A stretch of DNA of 64,000 nucleotides from Conyzicola nivalis. GTDB lineage: Bacteria; Actinomycetota; Actinomycetes; Actinomycetales; Microbacteriaceae. The notes beneath the pieces were generated by a model. That model searched no databases and was not told where the DNA came from. It saw only the letters and a program-made list of their open reading frames with translations. Numbering within the stretch: position 1 is the first letter of the stretch; each line of letters opens with the position of its first letter. The stretch spans positions 1,690,882-1,754,881 of the forward strand of contig NZ_BMGB01000001.1 of the NCBI RefSeq assembly GCF_014639655.1. Direction: 5' to 3'. Below, piece after piece: positions 48,404 to 56,377 of this stretch. The position numbers and the translations under genes were made by a program.

Positions 48404-49327
48404 ATGAGCAAAGACCAGAACCTCGCCGGAAAGACCATCGTCGTCGCCGGAGCGTCCAGCGGATTCGGCCGCGGCGCCGCCCAGAAGCTCGCCGAGCTCG
48501 GCGCCAACGTCGTGGTCGCCGCCCGCCGTGGCGACGTGCTCGACGAGTTCGTCGCGCAGATCGCGGCCCAGGGCGGCACCGCCGTCGCGGTACCGACCGA
48601 CGTGAGCGACGCGGCTGCCGTCGCGCGGCTCGCCAGCACCGCGATCGAGCGGTTTGGGCGCATCGACGTCTGGGTCAACAACGTGGGCATCGGGGCCCTC
48701 GGACTGTTCTGGGATATCCCGGTCGAGGACCACGCGCGGGTCGTCGACGTCAACCTGAACGGCCTCATCTACGGCGCGCACGCCGCGCTGACCCACTTCC
48801 TCGCCGTCGGCGGCGGCGTGCTGGTCAATGTCGGATCCGTCGACAGCGAGGTGCCGCTCGCCTACCAGGCCTCCTATGCAGCCTCCAAGGCCGCCGTTCT
48901 CAGCCTGAGCCGAACCCTGAACGAAGAGCTGCGGCTCGTCGGCAAGCACGACACGATCAAGGTCGGCACGATCATGCCGTGGGCGGTCGACACCCCGTGG
49001 TGGACTCACGCCGCGAACTACACCGGCCACGCCCCGCGCATGGCCGCTATGGACGACCCGTCGATCGTCGTCGACGCGATCGTCGCCGCCTGCACGAACC
49101 CCAAGGAGGAGGAGCCGGTCGGCCCGAAGGCGCGCGCCTCCGACGTGTCGCACCACCTCTTCCCCGACCTCACCGAGCGTCTGTCGGCGAAAGTGGCTGA
49201 CGCCGAGGTCGACCGTGGCTCGCGGGCGGCCAACACCACGGGCTCGATCCACCGGCCGACCCCCGAGGGGACGACGGTCGACGGCGGAATACGCGAGCGG
49301 ATGAAGCGGGAAGACGCCGCGCGCTAG
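48404..49327 (+). CDS. Short-chain dehydrogenase/reductase
   Basis: 307 aa. Cofactor motif GASSGFGRG (about 17-25), Arg40 after the second strand suggesting NADPH, NNVGIG in place of NNAG, and the YxxSK element YAASKAA. The C-terminal 60 residues are longer than in classical SDRs. Substrate unknown. The stop codon abuts the convergent RibD-like gene with no spacer. Confidence 0.88.
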   Translation: MSKDQNLAGKTIVVAGASSGFGRGAAQKLAELGANVVVAARRGDVLDEFVAQIAAQGGTAVAVPTDVSDAAAVARLASTAIERFGRIDVWVNNVGIGALGLFWDIPVEDHARVVDVNLNGLIYGAHAALTHFLAVGGGVLVNVGSVDSEVPLAYQASYAASKAAVLSLSRTLNEELRLVGKHDTIKVGTIMPWAVDTPWWTHAANYTGHAPRMAAMDDPSIVVDAIVAACTNPKEEEPVGPKARASDVSHHLFPDLTERLSAKVADAEVDRGSRAANTTGSIHRPTPEGTTVDGGIRERMKREDAAR

Positions 49328-49888
49328 CTAGCGCACCACGTCGTAGACGGCCTTGATAATGCCGTTCGAATAGACCTCGTGCTCGACCAGGTCGAGCTTC
49401 TGCATCGCATCGGCGGTGTCGTCGAAGAGTCGGCGCCCGGCACCGAGCAGCAGCGGGAAGATCAGCAGGTGGTACCGGTCGACCAGGCCCGCGGCCGCGA
49501 GACCCTTGGCGAGGGTGGCGCTGCCGTGCACGATGATGGGGCCACCGTCGCCCTGCTTCAACGCGGCGACATCGTCGATCGAACGCAGCACGCTCGTGTT
49601 GTTCCATTCGGGGTTCTCGAGCGTGGTCGAGACGACGTACTTGGGCATGGCGTTGTACTGCGGGAACTCGTCGGTCATGCTCGGCCACACCGGTGCGAAC
49701 TCGTCGTAGCTGACGCGCCCCATGAGCATGGCGGTGGCCTCGACCTGCTCGCGCCCCTTGATCTCGTAAGCCTCCGCGACGAACGGCACGTTCTTGAACG
49801 TCCAGCCCGCGTGCGGGTACGGCCCGTTGCCCGGGGAGTCGATGACGCCGTCGAGGCTGATGAATTCGGTGACGATGAGCTGGCGCAC
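49328..49888 (-). CDS. RibD C-terminal/dihydrofolate-reductase-like protein
   Basis: 186 aa. VRQLIVTEFISLDGVIDSPGN is the standard opening of the bacterial YyaP/YwjB-like RibD_C family; LMGRVSYDEF and GPIIVHGSATLAKGL are conserved NADPH-binding elements. Start GTG 49888 has CGGAGA 8 bp upstream; an 11-codon extension is less likely. Probably an NADPH-dependent reductase of unknown substrate. Adjacent stops make it exactly convergent with the SDR. Confidence 0.9.
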   Translation of the reverse strand: MRQLIVTEFISLDGVIDSPGNGPYPHAGWTFKNVPFVAEAYEIKGREQVEATAMLMGRVSYDEFAPVWPSMTDEFPQYNAMPKYVVSTTLENPEWNNTSVLRSIDDVAALKQGDGGPIIVHGSATLAKGLAAAGLVDRYHLLIFPLLLGAGRRLFDDTADAMQKLDLVEHEVYSNGIIKAVYDVVR

Positions 49889-49956
49889 GGCTGTTCTCCG
49901 ATCGGTCGGGATTCGGATCAACTATGCCGTGTTCGATGCCTCGAGCGCACGGGTGA

Positions 49957-50169
49957 TCAGGGAGCCGCGGGCGCGTCGGGATCGTCGTCACCGTCGGCGA
50001 GCATCAGATCGACGCGTACCTTGCGTTCGAACGTGATCGCGTTGAGCGCGCGCGTGGCGGCGAGCATCAGTCGCACCAGCACAATGGCGATCACAACGAT
50101 GCCCGCGATCACGAGCAGGTAGCTGAGACCCCAGAGAAGATCGAACGGATAGTACGGCGAGAAGGACAT
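49957..50169 (-). CDS. Small single-helix membrane protein
   Basis: 70 aa. A hydrophobic segment (about residues 11-36, LLWGLSYLLVIAGIVVIAIV) is followed by a short amphipathic part (NAITFERKVRVDLMLA) and an acidic Asp/Pro/Ala tail. No family recognised. It lies alone between two minus-strand genes. Confidence 0.6.
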   Translation of the reverse strand: MSFSPYYPFDLLWGLSYLLVIAGIVVIAIVLVRLMLAATRALNAITFERKVRVDLMLADGDDDPDAPAAP

Positions 50170-50220
50170 GCCGCGAGCCTAGCGCGGTACCTGAGACATC
50201 GTCTATTACCGGCTCCGCCG

Positions 50221-50751
50221 CTATCGGGCGCGCTCGTAGGCGGCCCGAAGCCAGCCGAGAAGCTCCTCGTCGATCTCCGCGACGCTCGTGATCGTCACCC
50301 GGTGGGAGCACATGGCGTTGCCGACCTGCAGCCGCTCGGTGGCGGGTTCGCCCGGCAGCTGGATGCCGAGCTGGACGCGTTTCGCGCTCGGAACCTCGAT
50401 CAGCGCGAACTGCTTCGAGCGGCGCAGTGAGACGCCGGTCTTCTTCGGCACGGCCTCGACGTCGGCGCCGAAGGCGGTCGCCGCGGCGACGAGACCGTCG
50501 TGGATCGGTCGCAGCGGCGCCTTCGCCCCTGAGTACTGCACCGCGACGAGGTCGTCCTCCGCGTCGGATTCGCCGCGGTTGCGGAACGCCAACGCGATGC
50601 CGTTCGCGAAACCGTGGGTCAGCGTGTGGTCCGCCTTCAGCCAAGCGACGATCTCGGAGTGCTTGCTGAGACCGGAACCCTCGACCACGACGATCCACTC
50701 GGGCATGGTGCGCCCAGTCTTCTCTGCCAGGTGGGTGAATGGGTCGTTCAT
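50221..50751 (-). CDS. DUF4287/DUF5655 domain protein
   Basis: 176 aa. The N-terminal 60 residues (KTGRTMPEWIVVVEGSGLSKHSEIVAWLKADHTLTHGFAN) match DUF4287, and the remainder (KAPLRPIHDGLVAAATAFGADVEAVPKKTGVSLRRSKQFAL) matches DUF5655, usually found together in cytoplasmic proteins of unknown function. It follows tRNA-Lys on the same strand, beyond the tRNA terminator. Confidence 0.85.
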   Translation of the reverse strand: MNDPFTHLAEKTGRTMPEWIVVVEGSGLSKHSEIVAWLKADHTLTHGFANGIALAFRNRGESDAEDDLVAVQYSGAKAPLRPIHDGLVAAATAFGADVEAVPKKTGVSLRRSKQFALIEVPSAKRVQLGIQLPGEPATERLQVGNAMCSHRVTITSVAEIDEELLGWLRAAYERAR

Positions 50752-50805
50752 GGCAACGAGTGTGGCCCCGTCGGCGTCGGCGCGCTAGCGGTCACAAAAA
50801 CCAGA

Positions 50806-50842
50806 AAAGCCCCTCACAGCAGAACTGCTGGTGAAGGGCTTT
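50806..50842 (-). terminator. Intrinsic terminator of the tRNA-Lys gene
   Basis: On the minus strand a hairpin (outer AAAGCCC/GGGCTTT, inner CAGCAG/CTGCTG, one bulge and one mismatch) is followed by TTTTCTGGTTTTT. It begins 7 bp past the tRNA 3' end. Confidence 0.85.
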
Positions 50843-50848
50843 GTTCGG

Positions 50849-50921
<73 letters not shown>

Positions 50922-50994
50922 GTAGCGCTCAGAACTTCAGCGCCGAGAAGCAAGATTAGCATGAGTAAAACACCCCTGCGACACGAGGAGCACC

Positions 50995-51471
50995 ATGAGC
51001 GCCACAAAACTCGAAATCGGCACGAAAGCACCCGCCTTTTCCCTGGAAGATCAGGATGGGGCATCCGTATCGCTTTCCGACTTCGACGGCCAGAAGGTGA
51101 TCGTCTACTTCTACCCGGCGGCCGGCACCCCCGGCTGCACGACGCAGGCGTGCGATTTCCGCGACAACATCAACTCGCTGAAGTCGGCCGGGTACCAGGT
51201 GCTCGGGGTGTCGAAGGACTCCGTGGCCGACCTGAAGAAGTTCCAGGCCCAGCAGGGGCTCAACTTCCCGCTGTTGAGCGACCTCGACCTCGCGGTGCAC
51301 AACCTGTACGGCGCATACGGCGAGAAGAACCTCTACGGCAAGCTCGTCACGGGCGTGCTGCGTTCGACGTTCGTACTCGACGAGAGCGGGACCATCGACC
51401 TCGCCCTCTACAACGTGAAGGCCACGGGCCACGTCGCGAGCCTGCGCAAGAAGCTGGGCGTCGACGCGTAA
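50995..51471 (+). CDS. bcp: Thioredoxin-dependent peroxiredoxin (Bcp/PrxQ)
   Basis: 158 aa, thioredoxin fold. Peroxidatic Cys48 and resolving Cys53 are five residues apart in AAGTPGCTTQACDF, the atypical 2-Cys arrangement of PrxQ/Bcp. Reduces H2O2 and organic hydroperoxides in the cytoplasm. Start ATG 50995 has ACGAGGAG upstream. Stand-alone gene after the divergent tRNA. Confidence 0.95.
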   Translation: MSATKLEIGTKAPAFSLEDQDGASVSLSDFDGQKVIVYFYPAAGTPGCTTQACDFRDNINSLKSAGYQVLGVSKDSVADLKKFQAQQGLNFPLLSDLDLAVHNLYGAYGEKNLYGKLVTGVLRSTFVLDESGTIDLALYNVKATGHVASLRKKLGVDA

Positions 51472-51492
51472 GGCCCCTCGCAGGCGCGCGCC

Positions 51493-51930
51493 TTAGGCGT
51501 CGCGGTGCGAGGTCTCCGCGAGCACAGGCTTGGCGAACAGCAGCACCATAACGACGATCGCCGGGATCAGCAGCAGCCAGCCGATGTCGACCCGCGACCA
51601 CAGCCCCTGAAAACTGCCGAGGGCGAGCGCGCCGATCAGCACCTGGACGACGATCGCGGCGCCGCGGATCCACGCCCGGCCACGCAGCGAATTCAGGGCG
51701 ATGAGGAAGACCCAGACGGTCGCGATCGCGGCGCACACGGTGAGGGCCACGGCGCTCGCGAACGAGTCGGGCCGGGCGACGAGCAGCTCGAAGATCAGCA
51801 CGACCGTCGCCGCCGCGAGCGCCGCGGCCTCGAGGAAGAGGACCGCCGCGAGCAGCAGCACGAGGGGGTGGTGACGGCGTCGAGAACCCCGATTTTCCGC
51901 GGAATCGTCAACATTTCGAGCGTCGGTCAC
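51493..51930 (-). CDS. Four-helix hypothetical membrane protein
   Basis: 145 aa. Four hydrophobic segments (about 23-47, 56-78, 86-106, 113-133) with short loops; a charged N-terminus (MTDARNVDDSAENRGSRRRHH) and a short charged end. Reads convergently with bcp, 21 bp apart, and divergently from whiB1. This type of small integral protein is common in actinobacteria without assigned role. Confidence 0.8.
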   Translation of the reverse strand: MTDARNVDDSAENRGSRRRHHPLVLLLAAVLFLEAAALAAATVVLIFELLVARPDSFASAVALTVCAAIATVWVFLIALNSLRGRAWIRGAAIVVQVLIGALALGSFQGLWSRVDIGWLLLIPAIVVMVLLFAKPVLAETSHRDA

Positions 51931-52097
51931 AGCTACATCCCATACAAAACCATTGATTTGCGTGCTTCGTTATGAGAGTCTATTGGAGGTTGATTTCGAG
52001 CCCGCAGCGGCGCGGGCGAATCCCATCTCTCTTTCTCACCCGAATCTTGACGGCTCCTTACTCGCGCCCGAAAGAGCCCTCTATCAAAGGAGCACCC

Positions 52098-52346
52098 ATG
52101 GATTGGCGCGACAAAGCCGCCTGCCTCACCGCCGACCCGGAACTTTTCTTCCCCGTCGGAAACACCGGTCCGGCCGTCGACCAGATCGACAAGGCAAAGG
52201 CAGTATGTGCGCGTTGCTCTGTGACCGAGATGTGCCTCCAGTACGCACTCGAGACCAGCCAGGACTCCGGCGTCTGGGGCGGACTCAGCGAAGACGAGCG
52301 CCGCGCCCTCAAGCGTCGCGCCGCCCGCGCCCGCCGCGCCTCCTAG
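52098..52346 (+). CDS. whiB1: WhiB-like iron-sulfur regulator WhiB1
   Basis: 82 aa. Four cluster-binding cysteines (Cys9, Cys37, Cys40, Cys46), the GVWGG turn at 58-62 and the basic DNA-contact tail LKRRAARARR define a Wbl protein. MDWRDKAACL, PELFFPVGN and GVWGGLSEDERRALKRR match WhiB1, the essential NO-responsive partner of the primary sigma factor in mycobacteria. ATG 52098 has AAAGGAG. whiB1 next to an opposite-strand pdtaS is the mycobacterial order too. A strong hairpin follows. Confidence 0.95.
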   Translation: MDWRDKAACLTADPELFFPVGNTGPAVDQIDKAKAVCARCSVTEMCLQYALETSQDSGVWGGLSEDERRALKRRAARARRAS

Positions 52347-52374
52347 GTCTCCCGCAGGGTCTCCACCTAGCAGT

Positions 52375-52412
52375 CCGAACTGCCGCTCTCCTCAGGGAGG
52401 GCGGCAGTTCGG
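52375..52412 (+). terminator. Terminator after whiB1
   Basis: CCGAACTGCCGC (52375-52386) pairs perfectly with GCGGCAGTTCGG (52401-52412) and the stem extends inward through CTCCT/GGAGG. TCGTT follows; the T-run is weak but the stem is very stable. Confidence 0.8.
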
Positions 52413-52463
52413 TCGTTAACGCAAGGCTCCGTGAAAACTTGAGCATTGCGCTTGAATGAGCGG

Positions 52464-53129
52464 ATGACACAACTACCGCAGGGCTGGGTGACGCTCCGCA
52501 GCACCTCCACTCGGCGCCTGCTCTGGTCAGCGCCCCCGCCCGGCCGCCTCAGCCTCGGGTTCCTCGTCGTCATTCTCGGCCTGCAGTTCGTGATTCGAGC
52601 CGTGTTGAGCTGGGTGTTCGACACGAACGGCTGGCCCGGCGTCATCGTCCTCCTCGTCGCACTCGCCCTCGCGATCATCAGCGTGTACCTGTTCCGCAGC
52701 CCCGGCAGCGAGTGGGCCCGGTTGAACTTCGACGAGTCGCTCGTGCGCGACGGCCGCGTGAAGACGCCCTTCGACCAGATCACCGACGCCACCTTCATGA
52801 CGATGCAGCATCGCGGGCACATCGACAGCTACCTGGGGTTCGGCGCTTCGGTGGAGAAGTCGACGTACGTGCGGGTGAAGTCCCCGCACCTCCCCGAGTT
52901 GGATGAGGCCAGCCGCGAACTGGTGGCCGAGGTGCTGCGCCGCAGCCCGATCCGCATCCCCGAACCGGTGGCGGATAAGTACGACCCGACGGGTAAGTTC
53001 GGCTGGATGGATCATCCGAACAGCCTCTCCAAAGACGAGGCCATCGAATTCGTCCTGCACACGCCTGAATCGGGCGAACCCGTGCGCGCGCCGGAACGGC
53101 CGAAGAGTATCCGGGTCGACGAAGACTAG
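52464..53129 (+). CDS. Hypothetical membrane protein with two helices
   Basis: 221 aa. Helices at about residues 31-50 and 60-80 are followed by a cytoplasmic domain that looks PH-like (SEWARLNFDESLVRDGRVKTPFDQITDATFM, STYVRVKSPHLPELDEASRELVAEVL) and a C-terminal KYDPTGKFGWMDHPNSLSKDEA motif. ATG 52464 is chosen; TTG 52446 would add six residues. No firm family. Between whiB1 and pdtaS. Confidence 0.72.
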   Translation: MTQLPQGWVTLRSTSTRRLLWSAPPPGRLSLGFLVVILGLQFVIRAVLSWVFDTNGWPGVIVLLVALALAIISVYLFRSPGSEWARLNFDESLVRDGRVKTPFDQITDATFMTMQHRGHIDSYLGFGASVEKSTYVRVKSPHLPELDEASRELVAEVLRRSPIRIPEPVADKYDPTGKFGWMDHPNSLSKDEAIEFVLHTPESGEPVRAPERPKSIRVDED

Positions 53130-53137
53130 CCCGGCCG

Positions 53138-53213
53138 ACAGGACAGCGCGTGCGAACCGGGCGAATTTGTCCTGTTGAGCGGTCGCCGGCGGTAAACCGC
53201 CCTGTTGAGCGGT
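53138..53213. repeat. Inverted and direct repeats in a convergent gap
   Basis: ACAGGACA (53138-53145) and TGTCCTGT (53168-53175) are inverted; CCTGTTGAGCGGT occurs twice (53171-53183 and 53201-53213, 30 bp apart), and GGCGGT-AA-ACCGCC (53188-53201) is a perfect tight hairpin. The region ends 10 bp before the pdtaS stop, where a bidirectional terminator is expected. Confidence 0.6.
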
Positions 53214-53222
53214 GTCGTGCGA

Positions 53223-54719
53223 CTAGCTCTTCGTCAGCCAGTTCAGCGGGATCTCGATGGTGACCTCGGTGCCCGAGCCCATCATCGTGTGCCAGTCGAT
53301 CGCTCCACCGAGCTCGCCCTGGATGAGCGTGCGCACGATCTGGGTGCCGAGGCCGGAACCGACCTTGCCCTCGGCGAGACCGACACCGTTGTCGCGCACC
53401 TTCACGCTCAGCATCTCGTCGTCGCGCTCGGCGATGATCTCCACCTCGCCCTCGGCACGGCCGGCGAGCCCGTGTTCGACCGCGTTGGTCACGAGTTCGG
53501 TCAGCGCGAGCGCGAGCGGGGTCGCGTACTCGCTCGGCAGAATGCCGAAGCTTCCGGTGGACTTCGGATGCACCGTGGTCGTGTGACCCGTCGCGATCTC
53601 CGCGATCAGCAGCAGCACCCGGTCGAAGACGGCGTCGAAGTCGACGCTCTGGTTGAGCCCCTCGCTGAGGGTATCGTGCACGACGGCGATCGCGGTGACG
53701 CGGCGCATCGCCTGGCCGAGGGCCTCGCGGGCCACATCGCTGTGGGTGCGGCGGGCCTGGATGCGCAGCAGCGAGGCCACCGTCTGGAGGTTGTTCTTCA
53801 CCCGGTGGTGAATCTCGCGGATCGTGGCATCCTTCGTGATCAGCTCACGCTCCTGATGCCGCACCTCGGTCACGTCGCGGCAGAGAACGATCGCCCCGAC
53901 CCGCTCGCCGTGGTTTCGCACCGGGATCGCGCGGATCGACACCGTGACCCCGCGCGCTTCGATGTCGGTGCGCCACGGGGCGCGACCGGTCACGACGAGC
54001 GGCAGCGACTCGTCGACGACGAGCCGGCCGTGCAGCAGGCTCGTGGTGACCTCGGCGAGCGACTCGCCTTCGAGCTCTCCCGCGAATCCCATGCGGTTGA
54101 AGGCGCTGAGCGCGTTCGGGCTGGCGAAGGTGACGGTGCCGTCGACGTCGAGACGGATCAGGCCGTCGGATGCCCGGGGTGCGCCCCTGCGCGGACCGGT
54201 CGGCGCGCCCAGGTCGGGGAAGTCGCCCGAGGCGATCATCGCGAACAGGTCGTTGGCACACTCGTTGAACGTCAGCTCCTGGCGTCCGGGAGTGCGGGCT
54301 TCGCTGAGGTTACTGTGCCGGGTGATGACGGCCACCGGAGATTCGGAGATCGCGTTGTTGCTCGGCGAGAGGCGGCGAAGCACGGGCACGGCGCGCACCC
54401 GCGTGGGGGTCTCCTCGTACCAGGTGGGAGCGGCGGCATCCACGATGCGGGCGGTCTCGAACGCCTCCGTCACCTGGTGCACCCACTCGGGCTTGACGGC
54501 CTGGCCGACGAAGTCGCGGTAGAAGAGTGTGGCCGAGCTCGAGGGCCGGGCGTGCGCCACGGCGACGAAGCTGCCCTCGGCGCTGGGTACCCACAGCACG
54601 ATGTCGGCGAAAGCGAGGTCGGCGAGCAGTTGCCAGTCGCCGACGAGCAGGTGCAGCCACTCGATGTCGGCTTCGCTGGAACGCCCCTGGGCCTGTACGA
54701 GATCACTGAGGGTCGACAC
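53223..54719 (-). CDS. pdtaS: PdtaS-type sensor histidine kinase
   Basis: 498 aa, soluble. N-terminal GAF-like part (about 20-155), PAS domain (about 180-285), HisKA_2 phosphoacceptor IHHRVKNNLQTVASLLR with His305, and a HATPase ending SGLGTQIVRTLIQGELGGAI. Matches mycobacterial PdtaS (Rv3220c), which phosphorylates the ANTAR antiterminator PdtaR and senses NO and copper. Its position near whiB1 on the opposite strand supports orthology. No pdtaR gene is in the window. Confidence 0.93.
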   Translation of the reverse strand: MSTLSDLVQAQGRSSEADIEWLHLLVGDWQLLADLAFADIVLWVPSAEGSFVAVAHARPSSSATLFYRDFVGQAVKPEWVHQVTEAFETARIVDAAAPTWYEETPTRVRAVPVLRRLSPSNNAISESPVAVITRHSNLSEARTPGRQELTFNECANDLFAMIASGDFPDLGAPTGPRRGAPRASDGLIRLDVDGTVTFASPNALSAFNRMGFAGELEGESLAEVTTSLLHGRLVVDESLPLVVTGRAPWRTDIEARGVTVSIRAIPVRNHGERVGAIVLCRDVTEVRHQERELITKDATIREIHHRVKNNLQTVASLLRIQARRTHSDVAREALGQAMRRVTAIAVVHDTLSEGLNQSVDFDAVFDRVLLLIAEIATGHTTTVHPKSTGSFGILPSEYATPLALALTELVTNAVEHGLAGRAEGEVEIIAERDDEMLSVKVRDNGVGLAEGKVGSGLGTQIVRTLIQGELGGAIDWHTMMGSGTEVTIEIPLNWLTKS

Positions 54720-54773
54720 GGTCTTCAGGCTACCGTGTCTGTCGCGCAGGCACCGGCTGCGAGAATAGCTGGT

Positions 54774-55112
54774 ATGAGCAAGGGCTGGGCGATCACACTG
54801 CTCGTCCTCGTGGTGGTGCTGTTCGTCGGCGGCAGCACGGTCGCCGCGCTCTCGTTCGTCGCGAGCCTCAACGCGCGGCCGCTCACCGTCAGCTGCACCG
54901 TCGACTCCACCTACGGCGACGTGGCGCAGCCGTCGGACGAGGGCGAGCGCCCCGGCTTCAGCGTTCAGACCACGGGTGGCGGGAACTGCGAGGACTTCTA
55001 CGTGCGCGATGTCGCCGTGCGCGAGCAGCTCGCGGTCGGGCAGAGCTACGAGTTCACGATCGAGAACCTGATCGGCTACACGAACGTTGTGTCGGTCGAG
55101 CCGGTGGAGTAG
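54774..55112 (+). CDS. Hypothetical exported or membrane-anchored small protein
   Basis: 112 aa. One N-terminal helix (about residues 6-30) and an extracellular domain with two cysteines (in VSCTVDST and GGNCEDFYV) likely forming a disulfide. No family recognised. Divergent from pdtaS, 2 bp before the GNAT gene, so probably co-transcribed with it. Confidence 0.7.
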   Translation: MSKGWAITLLVLVVVLFVGGSTVAALSFVASLNARPLTVSCTVDSTYGDVAQPSDEGERPGFSVQTTGGGNCEDFYVRDVAVREQLAVGQSYEFTIENLIGYTNVVSVEPVE

Positions 55113-55114
55113 AC

Positions 55115-55612
55115 GTGCTCTCCACCGAACGCCTGCTGCTTCCCCCGCTCGGTCTCGAGCACGCAGACGACCTGGTCGCGCTGTACTCCGATCCCGAGGT
55201 CGCCCGCTACGTCGGCGGCGACTCGCTCACCGCGCAGACGATCCCGCTGCAGGCCGCCCGTTTCGCCGCGATCTGGCGCGAGCACGGCTACGGGCAGAGT
55301 GCAGTGATCGACCGGGAGACCGGAGAATTCCTGGGGCGGGTCGGGCTGCACTACTGGCCCGGCTGGGACGAGGTCGAGCTGGGCTACGTTCTCGCCGCCG
55401 ACGCGCAGGGACGCGGGCTCGCCGCCGAAGCCGCCCGCGCGTGGATCGCGTGGGCGCGCGCGTCGCTCGCCCGTGACCACCTCATCTCGGTCATCGACCC
55501 GCGGAACGCGGCATCCGTCACCCTTGCCCTTCGCCTCGGCTTCGTCTGGGATCGCGACGACGTGACGCCGACCGGCGTCGTGGTGGCCGTCTACCGCCTA
55601 GGCCTCGCCTAA
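55115..55612 (+). CDS. GNAT N-acetyltransferase (RimJ/RimL-like)
   Basis: 165 aa. LSTERLLLPPLGLEHADDLVALYSDPEVARYVGG opening, acetyl-CoA loop LAADAQGRGLAAEAARA (R/Q-x-x-G-x-G/A type) and LRLGFVWD near the end. Acetylates an amino group, either a protein N-terminus or small molecule. GTG start 2 bp after the previous stop. Its last 15 bp overlap the convergent ATPase gene. Confidence 0.88.
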   Translation: MLSTERLLLPPLGLEHADDLVALYSDPEVARYVGGDSLTAQTIPLQAARFAAIWREHGYGQSAVIDRETGEFLGRVGLHYWPGWDEVELGYVLAADAQGRGLAAEAARAWIAWARASLARDHLISVIDPRNAASVTLALRLGFVWDRDDVTPTGVVVAVYRLGLA

Positions 55613-56317
55613 GAACGCCTGCGGGTCGAGCAGAAAACGGGTGTAGTCCTCGACGAGGGCGAGATCCATCCATTGCCGCTCGCGCAGACCCCACTCCCCC
55701 ACCTCGTAGACGGTGGCGCCGGGCAGCGCCGCCAGCACCGGCGAGTGCGTCGAGAGCACGACCTGCGAACGGCCGTCGTCGAGCAGCGAGGTCAGCAGGC
55801 GCAGCAGCGCGAGGCATCCGGAGAACGACAGAGCCGACTCCGGCTCGTCGAGCACCCAGAGCCCGGGCCCACGGAAACGGTCGGCCACCAGCTCGATGAA
55901 CGATTCGCCGTGGGAGCGCTCGTGGAACGGGATGTCGGGCCGCATCCCCGGGTGTTCTTCGAGGTAGGTGTAGAAGCCGTGCATCGTCTCGGCGCGCAGG
56001 AAGTAGCCGCGCTTGCTCGCGCCCGCGTTGCGCACGAGCTGCAGGTGGTCCCAGAGCTCGGACTCGGTCGCCCTGGTCGAATGCATCGCACCGGTCGAGC
56101 CGCCCTCGGAACCGAGACCGTACGCCAGGGCGATCGCCTCGACGAGCGTCGACTTGCCCGAGCCGTTCTCGCCCACGAGGATCGTGGCCGCGCCGAGTTC
56201 GAGCCCGGCGTCGAGCACGCGCGCCACGGGCGGGAGGGTCGCCGGCCAGACGGAGCGGTCGAGCGGGTTGAGCGGATGCTCGCCGAGGGACCGCACGGGC
56301 AACCGGGAGAACTGCAT
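55598..56317 (-). CDS. AAA/ABC-type ATPase, predicted ATP-binding protein
   Basis: 239 aa. Walker A GENGSGKST (49-57), Walker B LWVLDEPESALS, and H-switch VVLSTHSPVLAALPGATVYEVG, the arrangement of SMC/OLD-like and toxin-antitoxin-associated single ATPases (AAA_21/AAA_23). No nuclease or partner gene adjacent. ATG 56317 (MQFSRLPVRSL) is preferred over a 15-codon extension. Confidence 0.88.
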   Translation of the reverse strand: MQFSRLPVRSLGEHPLNPLDRSVWPATLPPVARVLDAGLELGAATILVGENGSGKSTLVEAIALAYGLGSEGGSTGAMHSTRATESELWDHLQLVRNAGASKRGYFLRAETMHGFYTYLEEHPGMRPDIPFHERSHGESFIELVADRFRGPGLWVLDEPESALSFSGCLALLRLLTSLLDDGRSQVVLSTHSPVLAALPGATVYEVGEWGLRERQWMDLALVEDYTRFLLDPQAFLGEA

Positions 56318-56377
56318 GCCCACAGCTTCGCAGAACCCACCGTCAGCGACGCTCGTCGCCACCGCCGTTCCAGGTTC